64,000 nt of DNA from an uncultured Lachnospiraceae bacterium (GTDB lineage: Bacteria; Bacillota; Clostridia; Lachnospirales; Lachnospiraceae): NCBI GenBank assembly GCA_910579505.1, contig CAJTTZ010000011.1:62001-126000 (forward strand), written 5' to 3'. Below, piece by piece: positions 41,393 to 50,212 of the stretch (positions are counted from its first letter, which is position 1; each line of letters begins with the position of its first letter). The notes under the pieces were generated by a model, which did not search any database, was not told the DNA's origin, and saw only the letters and a program-made list of their open reading frames with translations. Made by a program: the position numbers and the translations under genes.

Positions 41393-42706
41393 CTAGCAAT
41401 AACTGTTGAACATCATCCCGCTGTACGCGCTTGTGATATAGGGGCTTGCGAAGTTCTTGCCGGGATTCTTGTAAGCCACGATCACATTATTGACATAGTG
41501 CATCGGGTCCAGGGAGACCTGATTGGATTTGCGAAGGATGGAGTTTGTAAAGCCCTTCATAGAGGAGAACGCCTCCTTGGCATCTTCGCTGGTAGCCTTC
41601 TGCCGCAGCACGTTGTTGTCTACTTCCAACGTGCCGTCCAGGTTCAGGTTCAGTCCCGCGGAGGTGAGCCCCTTTGCGTAAACTCTTGCCACGCTGCTCA
41701 TCTCATGGAACAGGCGGTCGCTTTTGGGCTGTACGCCGCTGTACTCGGAAACTGCATGCAGGAACGAGTTATATCCCCGTATCAGTGTGTTGATATTCTC
41801 GGCCAGTGATTCCACATCGGTCTTAATGCCGATAGAAGCGGTTTCCCCTTCCTCGCTGCTCACGCCCTTGAACTGTAATTCATAGGTGTGGTCTAAGGTG
41901 TAGTGGTTGTTGGTGGAAGAATGCGCCTCCCCATCTACCAGGAAAGAAGCGTTCGTTGCCTGGGACGCGATATAGTCAAGCCCAAGATAATCCACCACGC
42001 CCGCTGTTTTACTGGTGCGCTGGTCAGATATGTGGAACTGCATCTTTTTGCCGTCTTTCAGTCCTGTGGCATCTGACTCCATCCGCAGGGCAGTGCCGCC
42101 GTTTCCGTCTTCAATGACCTGTGCCGACATGCCGATATTTGCATTGGTGATCAGCCGGGAAAGACGTGCCTGCACATCTTTGTTTGTGTCGCTTGCCTTG
42201 ATGCTGAACTGAAATTCGTAGCTCAGATCCTCGATCCCTACGTCGAAAGAATACGTATTGGGAGCAAGCGCTGCCGGTTCGTCAGCGGGCAGGAACTTTC
42301 CCAGATTTACCTGTGACGAAGCGAGCTGGTTTACCTCGACCTCATAGGAAGGGAAGTCGTCGTCCGGCTTTTTGGAACCGATATACTTTGCGGTGACAAT
42401 ATCCTCATTGCTGGAGAAGGCTACTTTCTTATTCAGAAGCTCTTCCTCGTCAAGGCCGCCCAGAGACGCGATGGTATTGCGGAGCTCTCTGGCATTTTCC
42501 TTTATGCCCACTGCAAATTCCCGGGATTCTTTGCTGGTGTCCAGAATGAACAGGGGCGATTCCTTGTTCATCTTGACAATCGAATTGTATACGCTGCGAA
42601 GCTCACTTTTCTTATGCGTATCATAAGGGGTGCTCGACTTCGGCGCATAGGTCGTCATATAGAAATTATAGACATTGGATAAATTATGGATGGTATTGTA
42701 AGCCAT
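41393..42706 (-). CDS. FliD-like flagellar hook-associated protein 2 homolog
   Basis: 437 residues, no signal peptide. The C-terminal half (LAENINTLIRGYNSFLHAVSEYSG, LNLNLDGTLEVDNNVLRQKA, AFSSMKGFTNSILRKSNQVSLDPMHY) follows the FliD C-terminal pattern, and the middle region YEVEVNQLASSQVNLGKFLPAD resembles the FliD N-terminal domain's core VxVxQLA motif. The first ~110 residues differ from the usual N-terminal coiled coil. ATG at 42706 has AAAGGAGGGC upstream. No other flagellar genes lie nearby, so it is either a stray capping protein or a paralog with another secreted role. Confidence 0.7.
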   Translation of the reverse strand: MAYNTIHNLSNVYNFYMTTYAPKSSTPYDTHKKSELRSVYNSIVKMNKESPLFILDTSKESREFAVGIKENARELRNTIASLGGLDEEELLNKKVAFSSNEDIVTAKYIGSKKPDDDFPSYEVEVNQLASSQVNLGKFLPADEPAALAPNTYSFDVGIEDLSYEFQFSIKASDTNKDVQARLSRLITNANIGMSAQVIEDGNGGTALRMESDATGLKDGKKMQFHISDQRTSKTAGVVDYLGLDYIASQATNASFLVDGEAHSSTNNHYTLDHTYELQFKGVSSEEGETASIGIKTDVESLAENINTLIRGYNSFLHAVSEYSGVQPKSDRLFHEMSSVARVYAKGLTSAGLNLNLDGTLEVDNNVLRQKATSEDAKEAFSSMKGFTNSILRKSNQVSLDPMHYVNNVIVAYKNPGKNFASPYITSAYSGMMFNSYC

Positions 42707-42944
42707 AAGCCCTCCTTTCTTCCGTGAAAGCATAACAGATACCTCCTGCGGCCATCCGTAGCCTGCAAGGTATCTTTTGTGGGCGTTTCTACCTAATATT
42801 ATATTAGTGTCTTTATTTTACCACTTTTTTCACGAAAAATGCAAGTATTTCCGTAGTTATTATATATATCGTATGAAGGGGGCATTTCATTAAGGGGTTT
42901 TATGAAAAAAGTGAGAGATTTGGGGGAGAAATTACAAAAAACGG

Positions 42945-42973
42945 TTGACTTAGGGCACACTGTATGATATATT
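42945..42973 (+). promoter_or_regulatory. Promoter of the rpmG-secE-nusG operon
   Basis: TTGACT at 42945-42950, 17-base spacer, TATATT at 42968-42973, about 95 bases before rpmG. Confidence 0.65.
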
Positions 42974-43068
42974 GTGTGAGCGAGAACAGAATAAGGTCTT
43001 TTTTTTATGCTCAAAAAATGAGAGATACAAGATCAAACGAATCGTAATACAGGTGGAGGTGGCAAGAT

Positions 43069-43218
43069 ATGCGCACAAGAATCACATTGGCATGTACGGA
43101 GTGTAAACAGCGTAACTACAATACGACAAAGGATAAGAAGACACATCCCGACAGGATGGAAATCAAGAAGTATTGCAGATTCTGCAAGAAGCATACCCTG
43201 CATAAGGAGACGAAATAA
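43069..43218 (+). CDS. rpmG: 50S ribosomal protein L33 (zinc form)
   Basis: 49 residues, start MRTRITLACTECKQRNYNTT. Two Cys pairs (Cys9/Cys12 and Cys36/Cys39) form a zinc ribbon, the C+ form of L33. GGTGGAGG lies upstream of the ATG. It leads secE and nusG, a standard clostridial arrangement. Confidence 0.95.
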   Translation: MRTRITLACTECKQRNYNTTKDKKTHPDRMEIKKYCRFCKKHTLHKETK

Positions 43219-43251
43219 GCGTTCGTCGGTTGAAAAAGGAGATATTGAACT

Positions 43252-43464
43252 ATGGCAGATTCAGCGAAAGCAGATAAGAAAGCAGTCAAATTTTTTGACG
43301 GCGTGAAGGCTGAGTTTAAGAAGATCAGCTGGCCTGATAAGGATTCTCTCCTGAAACAGTCTATTGCAGTCGTTGTTATTTCCCTCGTGGTAGGAGCGAT
43401 TATCACAGTGTTGGATTTTGGTCTGCAGTACGGCGTGGAGTTCATTACTACACTGAAATTTTAA
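43252..43464 (+). CDS. secE: Preprotein translocase subunit SecE
   Basis: 70 residues with the conserved KKISWPDKDSLLKQS amphipathic helix and one C-terminal membrane span, the short firmicute form. It clamps the SecY halves in the Sec translocon. Located between rpmG and nusG as usual. Confidence 0.93.
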   Translation: MADSAKADKKAVKFFDGVKAEFKKISWPDKDSLLKQSIAVVVISLVVGAIITVLDFGLQYGVEFITTLKF

Positions 43465-43503
43465 GACAGGTTCTTAATTTTTGGCAAGACAGGGAGGATC
43501 CGT

Positions 43504-44022
43504 ATGGCAGAGGCGAATTGGTATGTTGTGCATACTTATTCCGGGTATGAAAATAAGGTAAAAGCCAACATAGAAAAAACGATTGAAAACAGGCATCTGG
43601 AGGAAGAAATTCTGGAAGTCAGGGTGCCGATGCAGGACGTCACGGAGCTGAAGAACGGCGCGCGTAAGACCGTTCAGAAAAAGATGTTCCCGGGGTATGT
43701 TTTGATCAATATGATTATGAATGATGACACCTGGTATGTCGTGAGAAACACGAGAGGTGTGACGGGATTCGTGGGACCGGGGAGTAAGCCTGTGCCGCTC
43801 ACGGAGGCGGAGATGAAGCCTCTCGGCATCAAGGTAGAGAATATGAGTGTCGATTTCGCGGAAGGAGATACCATCGCGGTAGTTGCGGGCGTCTGGAAGG
43901 ATACCGTGGGCGTTGTGCAGAGAATCGACTATGGCAAGCAGACGGCTACCATCAATGTGGAGCTGTTTGGAAGAGAGACTCCCGTGGAGATCAGCTTCGC
44001 GGAGGTCAGAAGTATGAGATAA
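43504..44022 (+). CDS. nusG: Transcription termination/antitermination factor NusG
   Basis: 172 residues: NGN domain (WYVVHTYSGYENKVKANIEKTIENR, FPGYVLINMIMNDDTWYVVRNTRGVTGFVG) and C-terminal KOW domain (EGDTIAVVAGVWKDTVGVVQRID). It binds RNA polymerase and couples transcription to other processes. ATG at 43504 has GGGAGG upstream. Confidence 0.95.
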   Translation: MAEANWYVVHTYSGYENKVKANIEKTIENRHLEEEILEVRVPMQDVTELKNGARKTVQKKMFPGYVLINMIMNDDTWYVVRNTRGVTGFVGPGSKPVPLTEAEMKPLGIKVENMSVDFAEGDTIAVVAGVWKDTVGVVQRIDYGKQTATINVELFGRETPVEISFAEVRSMR

Positions 44023-44031
44023 CAGTTCAGC

Positions 44032-44176
44032 CAGAGCGAATCTTACGGGCAAACCGTGCTTGCACGAGTTTGACAGGAAGATGATGCTCTGAGGGAACGC
44101 CCGTACATGAGCAAAAAGAGTTGCGTAGCAACGGGAAGCGCTGAAAGCGCGTTTTGCGAATGGCGTGGGCTGAATT
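44032..44176. repeat. Large imperfect hairpin element between nusG and rplK
   Basis: Outer TTCAGCC/GGGCTGAA, then GCGAAT/ (ATTCGC) and ACGGGC/GCCCGT arms, with inner GTGCTTGCACGAGTTTG and GTTGCGTAGCAAC and GCGCTGAAAGCGC hairpins. GCACGAGTTTG is shared with the element at 41218-41333. No gene lies here. Confidence 0.6.
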
Positions 44177-44239
44177 GTAGAATTGTAATGAGTATGGATA
44201 TTTAACCCGCCTGCGGGCGGTTTAGGTATAGGTGGGAGC

Positions 44240-44312
44240 CGGTTAAAGCGGTTTAAACGCGTTGCGTTAAAACCCAAACCCGAGCTTGTCTCCGACAATC
44301 TCGTAATTTGCG
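44240..44312 (+). repeat. Ribosomal-gene leader repeat, copy 1
   Basis: GGTTAAAGCGGTTTAAACGC, then AAACCC, then a stem CGAG-N-CTCG. A related string before rplL at 58064-58145 reads GGTTAAAACGGTTTAAATGC, AAACC and CGAG-N-CTCG. It may be a shared leader or an inserted repeat. Confidence 0.55.
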
Positions 44313-44362
44313 GAAGACAGGTGGAATAGCGTCCGAACCACAATATTATAGGAGGTGCCGAA

Positions 44363-44788
44363 ATGGCAAAGAAAGTAGAAGGATACATCAAGTTACAGAT
44401 CCCTGCTGGTAAAGCAACACCAGCGCCCCCGGTTGGTCCTGCTCTTGGTCAGCATGGGGTTAACATCGTTGAATTTACAAAACAGTTCAACGCAAGAACA
44501 GCCGACAAGGGTGATGTGATCATCCCGGTTGTTATCACAGTGTATGCAGACAGAAGCTTCAGTTTTATCACGAAGACTCCCCCTGCTGCAGTACTCTTAA
44601 AGAAGGCATGCAACATCAAGTCTGGTTCCGCTACGCCTAACAAGGCAAAGGTGGCTACCATTTCCAAGGCAAAGCTCCAGGAGATCGCAGAGATGAAGAT
44701 GCCTGATCTGAACGCGGCGAGCGTTGAGGCGGCAATGAGCATGATCGCCGGTACTGCGAGAAGTATGGGTATCACAGTAGAAGAGTAA
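44363..44788 (+). CDS. rplK: 50S ribosomal protein L11
   Basis: 141 residues: VEGYIKLQIPAGKATPAPPVGPALGQHGVNIVEFTKQFN is the classic N-terminus and GTARSMGITV the C-terminus. It binds the GTPase centre of 23S rRNA and is the target of the stringent factor RelA. Ribosome site GGAGG upstream. Confidence 0.97.
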   Translation: MAKKVEGYIKLQIPAGKATPAPPVGPALGQHGVNIVEFTKQFNARTADKGDVIIPVVITVYADRSFSFITKTPPAAVLLKKACNIKSGSATPNKAKVATISKAKLQEIAEMKMPDLNAASVEAAMSMIAGTARSMGITVEE

Positions 44789-44801
44789 TGGAGGGTTCGA
44801 G

Positions 44802-45491
44802 ATGAAACACGGTAAAAAATATCAGGAGGCGGCTAAGCTGGTAGATCGTACTGTCCAGTATGACACAGCGGAAGCGATTGCCTTAGTGAAAAAGACAGCA
44901 ACAGCAAAATTCGATGAGACTGTAGAGGTTCATATCAGAACCGGGTGTGACGGCCGTCACGCGGAGCAGCAGATTCGTGGCGCGGTGGTACTGCCTAACG
45001 GAACCGGTAAGACGGTTCGCGTACTGGTATTTGCCAAGGGCGACAAGGTAAACGAGGCGGAGGCAGCGGGCGCTGACCATGTAGGCGGCGAGGAGCTGAT
45101 CCCCAGGATTCAGAACGAAGGATGGCTTGATTTTGACGTGGTAGTGGCAACTCCCGATATGATGGGCGTTGTAGGACGTCTGGGTAAGGTGCTTGGTCCG
45201 AAAGGCCTGATGCCCAACCCGAAGGCAGGCACGGTTACCATGGACGTGGCGAAGGCGATCAGCGATATCAAAGCCGGTAAGATCGAATACAGACTGGATA
45301 AAGCGAACATCATCCACGTACCTGTAGGCAAGACCTCTTTCGAGGAGAGCAAGCTTCAGGAGAACTTCAACGCGCTTATGGAGGCGATTGTCAAGGCAAA
45401 GCCCGCAGCGCTTAAGGGACAGTATCTCAGAAGTATCACGCTGGCAACCACCATGGGCCCCGGCGTTAAGGTGAATGTGGCTAAGTATTAG
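44802..45491 (+). CDS. rplA: 50S ribosomal protein L1
   Basis: 229 residues, MKHGKKYQEAAKLVDR...; GPKGLMPNPKAGTVT is the L1 signature. It forms the L1 stalk that releases tRNA from the E site. The usual next gene, rplJ, is about 12 kb away; a strong terminator follows here. Confidence 0.97.
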   Translation: MKHGKKYQEAAKLVDRTVQYDTAEAIALVKKTATAKFDETVEVHIRTGCDGRHAEQQIRGAVVLPNGTGKTVRVLVFAKGDKVNEAEAAGADHVGGEELIPRIQNEGWLDFDVVVATPDMMGVVGRLGKVLGPKGLMPNPKAGTVTMDVAKAISDIKAGKIEYRLDKANIIHVPVGKTSFEESKLQENFNALMEAIVKAKPAALKGQYLRSITLATTMGPGVKVNVAKY

Positions 45492-45525
45492 AGTAAAAAG
45501 AACTTCTATATGGAAGCAGCGGACA

Positions 45526-45570
45526 AAACGGGCTTGGAAATGCGAAGCATTTCAAGCCCGTTTATGTTTA
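45526..45570. terminator. Terminator between rplA and the histidine kinase gene
   Basis: AAACGGGCTTGGAAATGC and GCATTTCAAGCCCGTTT form an 18-base stem with a GAA loop and one mismatch. T-rich to the right, A-rich to the left, so it serves both convergent genes. Confidence 0.85.
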
Positions 45571-46851
45571 TAAGGGCAGGGTCACGAGAAACAGCGCGCC
45601 GCCCGCTGGCGCGTCGGAGACGGTAAGAGTCCCCCTGTGGGCCAAAACGATTTCTTTTGCCACTGCAAGCCCCAGACCGTGATGCCCTTTTTCCTGTCTG
45701 GCAGCGGGAGAATCGGGATTGACGCGGTAAAAGCGGTCGAAAACTTTCTCCTTTTCTCCGTCGGGAATGCCGGGACCGTTATCCTGTATGCCGATGGAAA
45801 TTTCCTTTTCGTAAGAACCTTCGCCTATGAAGAAAAGTATCGTACTTCCGGCGGGCGTGTAAGACAGGGCGTTGTGCAGAAGAATATGACACACCTGTCG
45901 TATTCTCCCCTGATCGCAGGGACAGAGGGGCAGCTCGGATTCGGGAAGACGGATGGAGAGAAAGTGCCCGCTCTCAGTGGCAAGCGGCAGGAAGTTTTCG
46001 TATGTTTCGAGGAGAAGCGTCTGTAAATCTGTTTCTTCCATGCGAAGAACCAGCCCGTGGCTGTCCGCGCGGGATAGGGTGAGGAGCTGTTCCAGCATAT
46101 CGGACATTTGTGCCCCTTCCCTTGCGATTACCTGAAAAAAAGATTTTTGTTCGGCGGCCGGCGCTTTTTCGCAGGCGGAGGCGTTTGAGAGAATGACCGC
46201 AAGCGGTGTGCGCAGTTCATGGGAGACGCTGGCAATGAAACGGTTCTGGCTTTCCTGGGATGCGAGCAGGGGCTGCAAAAGCCGTCCAGTGAAATACCAG
46301 CAAAAGAGCGCGAGGAGACTGAGGGAGAAAAGAAAAAGGAAGAAATAGAGAAACAGACTGCTCCTGATGCGCCCGTAGAGCGGTCTTAAAGACTGCAGAA
46401 AACAGACTTGCAGAATGCTGTCGTCTTTAATCAGCTGCCTTTGATAATGGAGAACTTCGGGCAGGACGCCGTGCCTGCCAACCGAGACGCCGCCCGTTTT
46501 TTGGTAAGGATGCAGGGTGCGGCCGGCGGCCGGTGCGGAAAGGTAATAGGCGTATTCGGGGAAAAGCTGATTGGCGTGGTCGCCGTTGTGGAACAGCTCC
46601 GTCCCATTGTCCCACAGATAGATACGAAATCCGGCATTTTCTTCATGGGCGGCAAGCCAGCGGGAAGTGAGGACCGTCTGTTCGCTGATGGATTCAAACA
46701 CAGTGTAGGACTGGCTTGTAAAAGAAGATAACTGCATGGAAAACTGCTGCCTTATGGAAAAATAAAAACAGACGCCGAGCAGGACAGCCAGCAGGAAGGA
46801 TAGAACTGCAGTGAAAAGTTTGGTCAGCCGAAGCCGTACATCCTGATACAT
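45568..46851 (-). CDS. Sensor histidine kinase (HisKA type)
   Basis: 427 residues. Two membrane segments (about 12-33 and 165-186) flank an extracytoplasmic sensor of ~130 residues; then HisKA with the phosphoacceptor SVSHELRTP (His211) and HATPase with NALSYTP (N box), DNGPGIP (G1) and GHHGLGLAVAKEI (G2). It pairs with the OmpR-type regulator encoded upstream at 46898 and is likely to control the divergent solute-binding protein operon. Confidence 0.9.
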   Translation of the reverse strand: MYQDVRLRLTKLFTAVLSFLLAVLLGVCFYFSIRQQFSMQLSSFTSQSYTVFESISEQTVLTSRWLAAHEENAGFRIYLWDNGTELFHNGDHANQLFPEYAYYLSAPAAGRTLHPYQKTGGVSVGRHGVLPEVLHYQRQLIKDDSILQVCFLQSLRPLYGRIRSSLFLYFFLFLFSLSLLALFCWYFTGRLLQPLLASQESQNRFIASVSHELRTPLAVILSNASACEKAPAAEQKSFFQVIAREGAQMSDMLEQLLTLSRADSHGLVLRMEETDLQTLLLETYENFLPLATESGHFLSIRLPESELPLCPCDQGRIRQVCHILLHNALSYTPAGSTILFFIGEGSYEKEISIGIQDNGPGIPDGEKEKVFDRFYRVNPDSPAARQEKGHHGLGLAVAKEIVLAHRGTLTVSDAPAGGALFLVTLPL

Positions 46852-46897
46852 ATAAGCTCCTTTGCTTTTTTAAAACAACTCGATACATATACAGCTG

Positions 46898-47575
46898 TTA
46901 TCCGCCGTTATATTCCAGATGGTAACCGTGCCCGCGCCGGTTGACGATAGCGACGCGGCTGTCTAATGTCTTCAGACGCTTGCGCAGGAAGTAGATATAG
47001 TTGTCAAGATTGCTGCTTTCCACGGAAGTGTCCAGCCCCCACACCTTATGCAGCAGTACAGTGCGGTCGGTGGTCCTGCCGCCTGTCTGCAGAAGCAGAC
47101 GCATCAAGTCGCCTTCCGTCTGGGAGAGGGCGCATTTTTTATCCCCGCACATAAGAATGTTTTCCGCGCTGTCCAAAGACAGGTCGCCGAAAGAAAGGGC
47201 GGTGTTCTCAAAGGCGTTTTTGCGGCGGAACAGGGAAGCGATTCTGGCGGAGAGCTCCGAGTAGGCGAAAGGTTTTACCAGATAGTCGTCCGCGCCCGCG
47301 TTTAGTCCCGCCACCCGGTCGTCCACTTCGCCGAGGGCGGATAGGATGATGACGGGAGTCAGGTTTTTCTCGGCGCGTATGCCGCGAAGAAGGTGCAGCC
47401 CGTCCGTGCCGGGCAGCATGCAGTCTAGCAGGATCAGGTCGTAAATGCCCTGCCTGATATACAGAACGGCCTCGCTGCCGTCATGACAGCAGTCAACGAG
47501 ATGCCCCTCCCGCCGCAGTTGCCATGATACGGCGTGACATAAGTCTTTATCATCTTCAATGATCAGGATATTCAT
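46898..47575 (-). CDS. OmpR-family response regulator
   Basis: 225 residues: receiver with IIEDDKD, LILLDCMLPGTDG (Asp51), ILSALGEVDDRV and KPFAYSEL; C-terminal winged helix (LSQTEGDLMRLLLQTGGRTTDRTVLLHKVWG, RRGHGYHL). First gene of a two-gene operon with the kinase. The intergenic region to 47801 is shared with the divergent transport operon. Confidence 0.92.
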   Translation of the reverse strand: MNILIIEDDKDLCHAVSWQLRREGHLVDCCHDGSEAVLYIRQGIYDLILLDCMLPGTDGLHLLRGIRAEKNLTPVIILSALGEVDDRVAGLNAGADDYLVKPFAYSELSARIASLFRRKNAFENTALSFGDLSLDSAENILMCGDKKCALSQTEGDLMRLLLQTGGRTTDRTVLLHKVWGLDTSVESSNLDNYIYFLRKRLKTLDSRVAIVNRRGHGYHLEYNGG

Positions 47576-47624
47576 TTCGCAGCGTCCTCTTTTTCAACAC
47601 TTTCGTGAACAGTTTACCACATTT

Positions 47625-47702
47625 AGTCTTTAAATAACTTCTAAATTTAGAGATTTCCTAGAAACTTCTTAGAAGATATTTAGAGGGAGATTTTATTATA
47701 AT
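47625..47702 (+). promoter_or_regulatory. Promoter/operator region between regulator and transport operons
   Basis: TATAAT at 47697-47702 follows a row of similar A/T-rich blocks (CTTTAAATA, CTAAATTTAG palindrome, TCCTAGAAA, CTTCTTAGAAG palindrome, TTTAGAGG) spaced roughly ten bases apart, a pattern expected for tandem OmpR-type binding. Downstream, GCAATGCGAAACGCATT (about 47711) is a small hairpin. Confidence 0.5.
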
Positions 47703-47800
47703 ATGGTTAAAGCAATGCGAAACGCATTTAGGGGTGCCGATACTTACAATGCTAGGATGCGCTTCGCAATGACAGGGAAGATAACGGACGGGAGCGGCGT

Positions 47801-50212
47801 ATGAAGAAAAAAGGACGAATCATGCTATATATAATGATATGCGCCATGTGCGCGGCGTTTTGGGGCTGCGGTGATCAGGAGGAAGAGATCCCCATGGGGC
47901 GGTATGCGGACCGGGAGGTGGAGCTGCCGCCGGGGACTTTTGAGTATATGCATCCGTGCCCGGACGGGAGCTACTATCTGTACGGCATGGATACGGAGCT
48001 GACCTATGTGGACGCGCAGGGCGAGAGTAAAGGAAAAGACCGAAGCTGGGAGAGTAATGCAAATATCCATGTCAAGTATGCGGTGGGGGTGTCGGATGAG
48101 GGAGCGTCTGTCTTTGCCTATACGCCCAGGTTTTGGAATGATGAGGAAATGGAGGCGCTGTGGATTGCGGGGGACATCCGCTATCTGTACTATTATGTGG
48201 ATGAAAAGGGGCAGAAACAGGCGCTGGAACCGCACGGCGAGGGATATGAGAAGGCGACGAACCTGAATACGTTCGCCTTTTCGCCCGAGGGCGAGCTGTA
48301 TGCGGCGTCCGATCACGCTGTGTACCGGGTCAATGTGGGGAATGGAGAGGTGGAGAGCCTTTTTGCCACAGGGGAACAGGTAAAGTCCATTGTCTTTGGG
48401 GGCGATGTGATGCTGGCGGCGGATGATGGGAAAGCTTATTTTTACGACAGGGCGGAAGGAAAACTGTTAGGCGGAAGCAGCGTGCTGGATGAGTTTTTGT
48501 CAAGCCACAGCACCGGCGGTCTTGTGCTGGCGGTATCCGACAAGGACATGCAGGGAAATGTTATGCCGGATTCCTCAAAGAATGATGGCGACGGAGGGGC
48601 AGACGCGCCTGCGGACAGCGAAGGCGGCGGTGCATCCGGCGCCGGTATGGGGGATGACGGCGGGAACGCGCAAATATTGTACATGGCATGCCGCACAGGG
48701 CTGTACCGCTACATATGGGGCGGCTCGGTGATTGAGCAGATTGCGGACGGGCAGATGACCGCGCTCGGGGATACCCAGCGCAGCCCCCGTGCCATGCAGG
48801 CGCTTGACAACGGGGCGTTCCGCGTGTTGTTTGACGGTAATTATATGGTGGAGATGTATTATGACGAGACGCTTCCCGCCAGACCGGCTAAGGAACTAAC
48901 GGTGTACAGTCTGGAGGAGAACGGCTGGATCCGCTATGCGGGACAGCTTTTCCAGAAAGAGCACCCGGATGTCCTTGTGCGGTACGAGACGGGGATGGAC
49001 GGCGACAACGCGGTCAGCAGGGAAGACGCGCTGAAGAACCTGAACACGCGTCTGCTGGCGGGAGAGGCGCCGGATGTGATCGTAATGGACCGAATGGATA
49101 TCGAACAGTATGCTGACAAGGGGGTGCTCAGGGAGCTGGATGGAATCCTGCAGCCTTATCTGGATGACGGCATTCTGTACCGGAATATCGTAGAGGGAAT
49201 GCGGATGACGGAGAAAAATAAAATATACAGCGTGCCGATGATGGTCTACCTTCCCCTCTGGCTTGGGGAGAAGACGTATCTGGAAGGGGAGGACAGCCTC
49301 GAGGATATCATTGCCGGTATGGAGAAAGCAAGGCAGAAGCACCCGGAAGGGGCGATTCTGTATACGCTATATCCGAAGGACGTCCTATTACAGACAATGC
49401 CGGTCTGTCTTCCCGCATGGACAAGTAAGGACGGCAGCCTGGATGTGGAGAAGCTGACGGCGTACTATCAGGCTGTGCGTAAGATGTGGGAGATAGACAG
49501 CGCCGGATTTGACGATGCAGGGCGGGAAGCGTGGCAGAAAAATAATATGGAATGGTATGAACCTGAGGATATGGACATGGTGGATATCGGATTTAATTTT
49601 CAGTACGCTGCCCAGCAAAACTTCGGCGAGACTTGGCTGCAGCTGGGCTTCCTCATGACCCCGCAGGTCGGCATGACGGGCATTCATGTGAACAAAGCGA
49701 ATATGGCGGCGGATTGGCAGGAGAAGGAACTGGAGGATGTGGTGACATTTGACGCGTACACGGGGCAGGCGGACAACGTCTACTGGGCGAGGACCATCGT
49801 GGGACTGTGCGAGCAGGGAAAAGAGCCGGAGCTTGCCGAAGAATACATGAATCTTCTGCTCTCCGATCCGATGATGAGAAAGTGGTGGCTGGATAAACCG
49901 AGAAATCGCAGCGGACTTACAATACGGAAGGATTCTCTGGACGACATCCTGGATATCGACAACATAGAGTTCGGACAGACCATGGGATTTAAGGACCCCA
50001 CCGGGATCAACCGTCCGAATTTCTGGCCCACGGAGGAAGAAAAACAGTGGCTCTATCAGATGATGGAGGATGCGTCCTGCTGTTACCGCCCGGGAACGAT
50101 GCTGGAGGAATGCGCGACGAAGGTCGGCGTCCGGGTGCTTGCGGGCGAGCTGACCCCGGAGGAAGGGGCAAAAGAGGTTGAGAGGAAGATGGCGATTGAG
50201 ATGGAGGAGTAA
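47801..50212 (+). CDS. Very large ABC solute-binding lipoprotein with extra N-terminal domain
   Basis: 803 residues, about twice the size of normal sugar-binding proteins. Lipoprotein signal with Cys23 (AAFWGC). Residues ~40-350 have many short beta strands (DGSYYLYGMDTEL, GELYAASDHAVYRVNVGNGEVESL, MACRTGLYRYIWGG) and may form a beta-propeller; a Gly/Asp/Ala-rich linker lies near 265-285. From ~360 a family 1 solute-binding domain begins (KELTVYSLEENGWIRYAGQLFQKEHPDVLV, RLLAGEAPDVIVMD). It is followed by two permeases with overlapping reading frames. The ligand is unknown. Confidence 0.8.
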   Translation: MKKKGRIMLYIMICAMCAAFWGCGDQEEEIPMGRYADREVELPPGTFEYMHPCPDGSYYLYGMDTELTYVDAQGESKGKDRSWESNANIHVKYAVGVSDEGASVFAYTPRFWNDEEMEALWIAGDIRYLYYYVDEKGQKQALEPHGEGYEKATNLNTFAFSPEGELYAASDHAVYRVNVGNGEVESLFATGEQVKSIVFGGDVMLAADDGKAYFYDRAEGKLLGGSSVLDEFLSSHSTGGLVLAVSDKDMQGNVMPDSSKNDGDGGADAPADSEGGGASGAGMGDDGGNAQILYMACRTGLYRYIWGGSVIEQIADGQMTALGDTQRSPRAMQALDNGAFRVLFDGNYMVEMYYDETLPARPAKELTVYSLEENGWIRYAGQLFQKEHPDVLVRYETGMDGDNAVSREDALKNLNTRLLAGEAPDVIVMDRMDIEQYADKGVLRELDGILQPYLDDGILYRNIVEGMRMTEKNKIYSVPMMVYLPLWLGEKTYLEGEDSLEDIIAGMEKARQKHPEGAILYTLYPKDVLLQTMPVCLPAWTSKDGSLDVEKLTAYYQAVRKMWEIDSAGFDDAGREAWQKNNMEWYEPEDMDMVDIGFNFQYAAQQNFGETWLQLGFLMTPQVGMTGIHVNKANMAADWQEKELEDVVTFDAYTGQADNVYWARTIVGLCEQGKEPELAEEYMNLLLSDPMMRKWWLDKPRNRSGLTIRKDSLDDILDIDNIEFGQTMGFKDPTGINRPNFWPTEEEKQWLYQMMEDASCCYRPGTMLEECATKVGVRVLAGELTPEEGAKEVERKMAIEMEE

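Noticed and set aside
44023..44362. A protein-coding gene between nusG and rplK
   Set aside because: Only nested hairpins and repeats are visible; no frame has a start with ribosome site.
48006..48266. Arg-rich open frame inside the solute-binding protein gene
   Set aside because: Shadow frame of a gene with clear lipoprotein and binding-domain features.
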